A DNA stretch of 50,781 bases from Anoxybacillus flavithermus (lineage in GTDB: Bacteria > Bacillota > Bacilli > Bacillales > Anoxybacillaceae). The stretch's first letter is position 1. Each line of letters starts with the position of its first letter. Of the stretch, positions 46,571 through 50,781 are shown one piece after another. A program made the position numbers and the translations under genes. Under the pieces are notes generated by a model. The model was given only the letters and a program-made list of their open reading frames with translations, had not been told where the DNA came from and made no database searches. The stretch spans positions 1-50,781 of the forward strand of contig NZ_PEDM01000020.1 in the NCBI RefSeq assembly GCF_002742685.1. The letters run 5' to 3'.

Positions 46571-46653
46571 GTAGCTTAACTATATCCCCTCCCATTTTAG
46601 GAAATAAAACATCCCCCAAACCCCCTTCTCTGTATGGAGAAGGGATTTTTTTT
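46571..46653 (+). ncRNA. Candidate C-rich small RNA (~80 nt)
   Basis: The stretch between the promoter at 46535-46563 and a terminator (stem CCCTTCTC/GAGAAGGG at 46623-46644, then eight T) would give an RNA of about 80 nt with no credible ORF. Its unpaired part holds TCCCCTCCC (46585-46593) and CATCCCCCAAACCCCC (46610-46625), i.e. anti-Shine-Dalgarno C-rich tracts like those of the Gram-positive regulators RoxS/RsaE and FsrA. TCCCCTCC is a perfect complement of the yqgW ribosome site GGAGGGGA (47409-47416). I do not recognise it as any named RNA. Confidence 0.5.
46623..46653 (+). terminator. Terminator of the candidate small RNA
   Basis: 8-bp perfect stem with six-base loop and eight T on the plus strand. 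The minus strand after the stem is GGGTTTGGGGG, without a T-run, so this terminator faces plus and cannot belong to the minus-strand neighbours. Confidence 0.85.
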
Positions 46654-46655
46654 GC

Positions 46656-47288
46656 CTAAAAACCATTCAAAAACGGATTCGTGTCCATCTCTGTCCCGAT
46701 CGTTGTTTCTGGACCATGACCACATAACACAACTGTCTCTTCTGGAAGAACTAGAAGCTGGCGATGAATGCTTTGCAACAGCTGTTCGTAATTTCCTCCT
46801 GGCAAATCGGTGCGGCCAATGCTTCCTAAAAATAAGACGTCTCCTGATACGATCGCTTGAGCATCTTCTACGTAGTACGATACACTACCTGGGGAATGTC
46901 CCGGTGTTTCAATCACTTGAAGGGAGAAATCACCAATCGTCAATGTTTGCTCTTCTTCAAGCAACACGTCAGCTTCGTTTACAGTAATCGTTTCTCCCAT
47001 AAATAATAAAGACCCGTTTTTCATTGGATCAGTTAGCCAATGTTGTTCTTTTTTATGTACATATACAGGAATAGACCAGTGATTTCTTACATCGTCAACT
47101 GCTCCAATATGATCAAAATGAGCGTGTGTAAGCAAAACAGCTAGGGGCGTCCAACCATTTGCTTCAATATGCTGAATGAGTTTTTCTCCTTCACTACCCG
47201 GATCAAAAATTAAACATGTCCCATTTTCATGAACAAGCACATACGCATTTGTTTGCAACGGTCCTAAAGGAATTCGTTCCCACTTCAT
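46656..47288 (-). CDS. yqgX: MBL-fold hydrolase YqgX (glyoxalase II-like)
   Basis: 210 residues from ATG 47288 (GTGAGG site). Metallo-beta-lactamase metal motif LLTHAHFDHIGAV (HxHxDH), HSPGSVSYYV and SGDVLFLGSIGRTDLPGG, and the last His in LCGHGPETTIG. Family members include hydroxyacylglutathione and bacillithiol-linked hydrolases; the substrate is not evident. Confidence 0.92.
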   Translation of the reverse strand: MKWERIPLGPLQTNAYVLVHENGTCLIFDPGSEGEKLIQHIEANGWTPLAVLLTHAHFDHIGAVDDVRNHWSIPVYVHKKEQHWLTDPMKNGSLLFMGETITVNEADVLLEEEQTLTIGDFSLQVIETPGHSPGSVSYYVEDAQAIVSGDVLFLGSIGRTDLPGGNYEQLLQSIHRQLLVLPEETVVLCGHGPETTIGTEMDTNPFLNGF

Positions 47289-47353
47289 CACATTTCCTCA
47301 CCTTCCACACATATTCTATCTTAATTGTACACGAACAACATACGTTTTGCACC

Positions 47354-47382
47354 TCGACAAACGTAACAAAAACGATTACAAT
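47354..47382 (+). promoter_or_regulatory. Candidate promoter of yqgW
   Basis: TCGACA (47354-47359), 17 bases, TACAAT (47377-47382), about 40 bp before the yqgW start. Confidence 0.55.
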
Positions 47383-47420
47383 GGAAAAGGAATAATCGGT
47401 ATACATAAGGAGGGGAAGTT

Positions 47421-47606
47421 ATGCCAACAGGGATCATTTTAGTCGTGATTTTTACGTTAGTCACATTGCTCGCTGCTTACGGTGTCATTCGTTCGTTGCG
47501 CGAGAAAAATTTCCTCGGCGTATTGCTCGGGATCGGCACTGTTGCCGTATTCGGTTGGTTTACAATTATGACTGTTATTCATCACGGATATCCAGTTGCC
47601 CATTAA
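47421..47606 (+). CDS. yqgW: DUF2759 family membrane protein YqgW
   Basis: 61 residues with two hydrophobic helices (GIILVVIFTLVTLLAAYGVI and FLGVLLGIGTVAVFGWFTIMTVI) and a conserved RSLREKN turn. The ribosome site GGAGGGGA is unusually C-complementary (see the candidate small RNA). Function unknown. Confidence 0.88.
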   Translation: MPTGIILVVIFTLVTLLAAYGVIRSLREKNFLGVLLGIGTVAVFGWFTIMTVIHHGYPVAH

Positions 47607-47634
47607 AAAGACGCCAACGTATCGGCGTCTTTTT
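47605..47634. terminator. Bidirectional terminator between yqgW and the M14 peptidase gene
   Basis: Perfect stem AAAAAGACGCC/GGCGTCTTTTT. Confidence 0.9.
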
Positions 47635-48502
47635 ACGTACGAGCAAGGGCGGTCATAAAAATACCGATGCTTTCATTGTAAATAGAATGAAACTGGGAAA
47701 ACGGGAGCGGATTAACCCCTTCACCAAGCTCAATTGTATACCCACATCGCTTCCAATTGAAAATAAACCAATCACGGTATCCCGCATGGCTGTCAATATA
47801 CCGAACAGGTACATAACCACTCCATTTCGCAAATTCATTTACTTCTTCCTCCGCTTCAGGTGGCTCACATTGTTCATATCCCCAATAAATTTCTTTTCCT
47901 TGCGTATGAAATGCGAGCACTTTTAAAAAATCGCGTTCTTTTGTCAACGTTGCCATTGCCTGCACTTCTGGTTCAGTTAGCGCAGAAAAACCAGGAAAGT
48001 CACGCGGTGCAGGTGCTTTTGGAATTTTTCTTTCTTTCTCTACTTCCCACTTTGCAGGAAATTGATTGTTTAAATCAACCCCTCGAATATTTGCTTTCCA
48101 TTGTGAAAAATTTTCACTCCCCCCGTTTATGCGCACCACTTCATCTTCATAATGTTGTGCCGCTTTTTTTCCGTGTAATACAAGATCCACTCCATCTGGG
48201 TTTACCATCGGAACAACCGATAAAGTCGTTTTTTTATACAAATGTTGTACATCATAGCCACAAAGATGTTGTTTGTCTTGTAGCGCTTGCACATAGTCGC
48301 GAACAAACGCCATCACAACTGCTGAAGTAATCCATTCGTTTGCGTGAAACGAAGCATTCATATGCACATATGTTTCACCTTCACCAATTTGCAATTCCAC
48401 AAGCGGTTTGTTTAACACACTTCTTCCGATTTCATGTATACGAACAATCGAATGATGTTGCAATTGATCGATATCATGCATTAATGCCGAAAAATCGTAC
48501 AT
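47633..48502 (-). CDS. M14-family zinc carboxypeptidase (YqgT-like)
   Basis: 289 residues of the gamma-D-glutamyl-L-diamino acid peptidase type of M14. Zinc ligands H53 and E56 (FHANEW) and the later His in LAFHTQGKEIYWGYE; catalytic Glu in TIELGEGVNPLP; NPDGVDLV and GVDLNNQFP are also typical. B. subtilis YqgT is longer because of N-terminal cell-wall-binding LysM repeats, which are absent here, as is a signal peptide. It is thus probably cytoplasmic, acting on cell-wall peptides during recycling or in the mother cell. Confidence 0.88.
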   Translation of the reverse strand: MYDFSALMHDIDQLQHHSIVRIHEIGRSVLNKPLVELQIGEGETYVHMNASFHANEWITSAVVMAFVRDYVQALQDKQHLCGYDVQHLYKKTTLSVVPMVNPDGVDLVLHGKKAAQHYEDEVVRINGGSENFSQWKANIRGVDLNNQFPAKWEVEKERKIPKAPAPRDFPGFSALTEPEVQAMATLTKERDFLKVLAFHTQGKEIYWGYEQCEPPEAEEEVNEFAKWSGYVPVRYIDSHAGYRDWFIFNWKRCGYTIELGEGVNPLPFSQFHSIYNESIGIFMTALART

Positions 48503-48596
48503 CGCTCTCTCCCCCTTACTTTATTGTATGAATGATGAATTTGTCCATATGTATACCATTCATTCTCCGTCGAAGGCTTTCATATGCCTTCCCCAT

Positions 48597-48629
48597 AAAA
48601 AAAGCTAGCCCTGTTGTAAGAGCTAGCTT
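48597..48629 (-). terminator. Terminator of the ltaS paralogue
   Basis: Minus-strand stem AAGCTAGC/GCTAGCTT with a 12-base loop followed by TTTTTTT; overlaps the gene stop. Confidence 0.8.
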
Positions 48630-50490
48630 ATTGTTTATTTTCTTGTTGTTTATTGTAGAAGCGCAACAAGTCCCCATATACAATTTTGTCAGAGTAATCA
48701 AGCTCTTGGCGCGCCTTTTCCATATATGGTTCACAGTAAGATCCATCGACTTCTATTCCCGTTTTCTTATCATAACATGCGTTTTTCGTGTATACATAAT
48801 CTTTTGTCACGAAGCTACCGTCACGAAGAACGACAAAGTCGAGCTTATCTTTTGAAAATAAATCTTCACCAAAATGAATTTGATTGCGCGTATCAATACC
48901 GAGCAAGTGGAGCAATGTTGGCTTCACATCAATTTGCCCAGAAACTTTTGAAATCACTTTCGGATGTTTATCCGTCACACCCGGAATATGAATGATCAAT
49001 GGAACACGTTGCAATTGAACGTGGTCAAATGGCGTAATTTCATCCTTACCTAAATATTGAGCCATCGCTTTATTATGGTTTTCAGAAATACCATAATGAT
49101 CTCCATACAGAATGATGATAGAGTTGTCGTACAATCCTTCTTTTTTCAATTGCTCAATAAATACTTTTAACGCCTCATCCATATATCGAACCGTCGGGAA
49201 ATAACGGTTTAACGTCCGGCTATTTGATGTATACTCTGGAACCATTTTATCCTCTTCCCCTAATTCAAATGGGAAGTGGTTCGTTAATGTAATGAACTTT
49301 GTATAAAACGGCTGTGGTAATGTTTTTAAATGTTGTACAGATTGTTCAAAAAACGGAATGTCTTTTAAACCCCAACCAACTGAATTTTCCTCCGTAATGG
49401 TATAGTCCGTCATTGAGAAGAAGCGATCATACTTCATTGATTGATACATCACATCACGATTCCAGAAACTTTTATTATTTGCATGAAATACGGCTGAATA
49501 GTAGCCATAGTTTTTCAATATTTCTGGCGTCGCGTTATACTCATTTGTCGCATGTGTGAAAAAGACAGCACCCCGACCAAGTGGATATAAAGAGTTCTCA
49601 ATGAGAAACTCAGCATCAGATGTTTTTCCTTGTCCTGTTTGATGATAGAAATTATCAAAGTAATAACTTTGTTTAATAAAGTCATTTAAAAACGGCGTAA
49701 TTTCTTGTCCATTTACAGTGTTGTTAATCACGAAACTTTGTAACGACTCCATCGAAACGATGATCACATTGCGACCTTTTGCAATACCGAACAATTGTTT
49801 ATTCGGTGCTTTCTCGTTTGCATTAATGTAGTTTTGAATATCCGCTAATTCACTACTATCTGCTAATGCACGTTGCGCTTTCGAACGCGACTGCAAAATA
49901 ATATCGTATACATGATAATTGTATATACCTAAGTTTTTAATTAACATTTCACGGTCAAACGTGCGCGTTAACAGCTCTGGGCGCTCTGTTTCCGCTAGTC
50001 CTAGGTTAAACAAAGCGATGGCTACTGTCGCAAGAAAATACGTACGGCGAAAACGTTTTGTCGCTGGCACATATTGAGCAATAGATACTTTTTTATATGC
50101 CATCCAAGCAAGCAATGCAACATCAAGGAAAAAGAAAATATCAGAAACGTTCATCAATTCAAATATACTATTTCCTAAGTCGCCCATGTTGTTCGTTTGA
50201 AATAGCACAGGAATGGTAATAAAGTCACTAAAAAAGCGATAAAACATAACGTTCGCATACAAAACAAACGAAATAATAAAACTTGTAATGACAATATAGC
50301 GATTGCGTCGCTTCTCACTCATAAATAAAGCAAGCCCAAAAATAAATAACAGGAAGCTTAACGGGCTAATGAACAAAATAAACTCCTGCTTCCATGACTC
50401 AATTTTTATATCGAAACTATTTTTATAGACTAAATACGTCTTCATCCATAAAAGTAATACCGCGAAAAGAACGAAACGGTATTTTTTCAT
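48628..50490 (-). CDS. ltaS: LTA synthase family protein (YqgS-like)
   Basis: 620 residues. Five N-terminal membrane helices (about 5-165), then an extracellular sulfatase-like domain. Metal/nucleophile features: [13 protein letters not shown] (E248) and catalytic Thr290 in GKTSDAEF; also IILYGDHYG and the PLIIHIPG segments. A signal-peptidase-like ALA-D at about 208-211 is where LtaS is usually released. It polymerises glycerol phosphate from phosphatidylglycerol into lipoteichoic acid. By position next to yqgT/yqgW it corresponds to YqgS, the sporulation-linked paralogue, but the paralogue cannot be proven by reading. Confidence 0.92.
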   Translation of the reverse strand: MKKYRFVLFAVLLLWMKTYLVYKNSFDIKIESWKQEFILFISPLSFLLFIFGLALFMSEKRRNRYIVITSFIISFVLYANVMFYRFFSDFITIPVLFQTNNMGDLGNSIFELMNVSDIFFFLDVALLAWMAYKKVSIAQYVPATKRFRRTYFLATVAIALFNLGLAETERPELLTRTFDREMLIKNLGIYNYHVYDIILQSRSKAQRALADSSELADIQNYINANEKAPNKQLFGIAKGRNVIIVSMESLQSFVINNTVNGQEITPFLNDFIKQSYYFDNFYHQTGQGKTSDAEFLIENSLYPLGRGAVFFTHATNEYNATPEILKNYGYYSAVFHANNKSFWNRDVMYQSMKYDRFFSMTDYTITEENSVGWGLKDIPFFEQSVQHLKTLPQPFYTKFITLTNHFPFELGEEDKMVPEYTSNSRTLNRYFPTVRYMDEALKVFIEQLKKEGLYDNSIIILYGDHYGISENHNKAMAQYLGKDEITPFDHVQLQRVPLIIHIPGVTDKHPKVISKVSGQIDVKPTLLHLLGIDTRNQIHFGEDLFSKDKLDFVVLRDGSFVTKDYVYTKNACYDKKTGIEVDGSYCEPYMEKARQELDYSDKIVYGDLLRFYNKQQENKQ

Positions 50491-50589
50491 ATGTCTCCCT
50501 CCTTTAATCCATCCACATCCGATGCTTATTCTATGCTGTATGAGGTATATCCGTTTTTTTACATTTTTTTATCTTAACCAAAGACAATA

Positions 50590-50606
50590 TTAATACTTTC
50601 TTAACA
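50590..50606 (-). promoter_or_regulatory. WalR-like box upstream of the ltaS paralogue
   Basis: Minus-strand TGTTAA-GAAAG-TATTAA, one mismatch from the WalR consensus TGTWAH-N5-TGTWAH, about 100 bp before the gene. AT-rich context makes chance occurrence plausible. The rest of the 290-bp gap has several TTAAGATAA-like repeats but no promoter I would commit to. Confidence 0.3.
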
Positions 50607-50726
50607 AAAAAGCAACTGTTATCTTAAACTATGAACGATATAATAGACAAGTCGCTCATCCACATATGACTGTTTTACACCTTTTCTTTAAAAAAGGCAA
50701 GACGTTTTTTGCCGACAAATTTTCGA

Positions 50727-50781
50727 ATCGAGTAGGAGGAGGTGATTAACCTCCGTCCTCTCACACCACCGTACGTACGGT
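50727..50781 (-). mobile_element. Group II intron, 3' end (partial, runs off the right edge)
   Basis: On the minus strand the window enters with ACCGTACGTACGGT (3' side of domain V), then GTGTGAGAGGACGG and the domain VI hairpin GGAGGT-TAATC-ACCTCC, ending CCTACTCGAT at about 50727. This is the standard 3' end of bacterial group II introns. Orientation is the same as the 5' end at the left edge. The exact 3' splice point is uncertain by a base or two. Confidence 0.75.

Noticed and set aside
46535-46653. Identification of the candidate RNA as FsrA or RoxS/RsaE itself
   Set aside because: No Fur box is visible at the promoter, the location differs from those genes in B. subtilis, and I cannot align the full sequence from memory; only the C-rich style is shared.
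1-50781. CRISPR arrays, tRNA or rRNA genes, complete insertion sequences, prophage, restriction or known defence genes
   Set aside because: No regularly spaced repeats, no tRNA-like cloverleaf or rRNA sequence, no transposase, integrase or defence protein was seen in any reading frame.

Overview
The window is about 50.8 kb of a low-GC, endospore-forming Bacillaceae chromosome. Protein content, the gene order shared with the spo0A-to-yqgS arc of Bacillus subtilis, and the presence of a B12-dependent ribonucleotide reductase and splB point to the Anoxybacillus/Geobacillus group; genus is inferred, not proven. Most genes lie on the minus strand.

Layout by increasing coordinate: (1) the first ~53 bases are the 5' end of a group II intron running off the left edge, just beyond the spo0A terminator. 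(2) 0.1-13.8 kb: spo0A, spoIVB, recN, ahrC, tlyA, dxs, ispA, xseB, xseA, folD, nusB, yqhY, accC, accB. (3) 14-19.2 kb: the whole spoIIIAA-AH operon, with yqhV upstream. (4) 19.4-20.3 kb: a small AT-rich plus-strand insert (membrane protein and GNAT acetyltransferase). (5) 20.3-26.9 kb: efp, yqhT, aroQ, yqhR, yqhQ, yqhP, yqhO, mntR, splB. (6) 27-30.8 kb: nrdJ, split by a 1200-nt group I intron that encodes a LAGLIDADG endonuclease, with a pair of NrdR-like boxes upstream. (7) 31-36.5 kb: lipM, yqhL and the gcvT-gcvPA-gcvPB operon behind a tandem glycine riboswitch. (8) 36.6-39 kb: yqhH-yqhG. (9) 39-43.8 kb: yqzE, aroK and the comG competence-pilus operon. (10) 43.8-50.5 kb: mgsR, an ArsR-type regulator with four C-terminal cysteines, yqgY, a MidA-type methyltransferase, a candidate C-rich small RNA, yqgX, yqgW, an M14 peptidase and an ltaS paralogue. 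(11) The last ~55 bases are the 3' end of a group II intron running off the right edge.

Functional themes: entry into sporulation and mother-cell/forespore signalling (Spo0A, SpoIVB, SpoIIIA channel), spore DNA repair (SplB), isoprenoid and fatty-acid precursor supply (Dxs, IspA, AccBC), DNA repair and replication precursors (RecN, XseAB, NrdJ), glycine cleavage with lipoate attachment (GcvT/P, LipM), and DNA uptake (ComG).

The least ordinary points are the intron-split nrdJ, an apparent AUU start codon for spoIIIAD placed a few bases after an in-frame stop, the promoter-to-terminator C-rich RNA unit at 46.5 kb, the two group II intron ends bounding the window, and a Shine-Dalgarno-sequestering inverted repeat shared by splB and yqzE.
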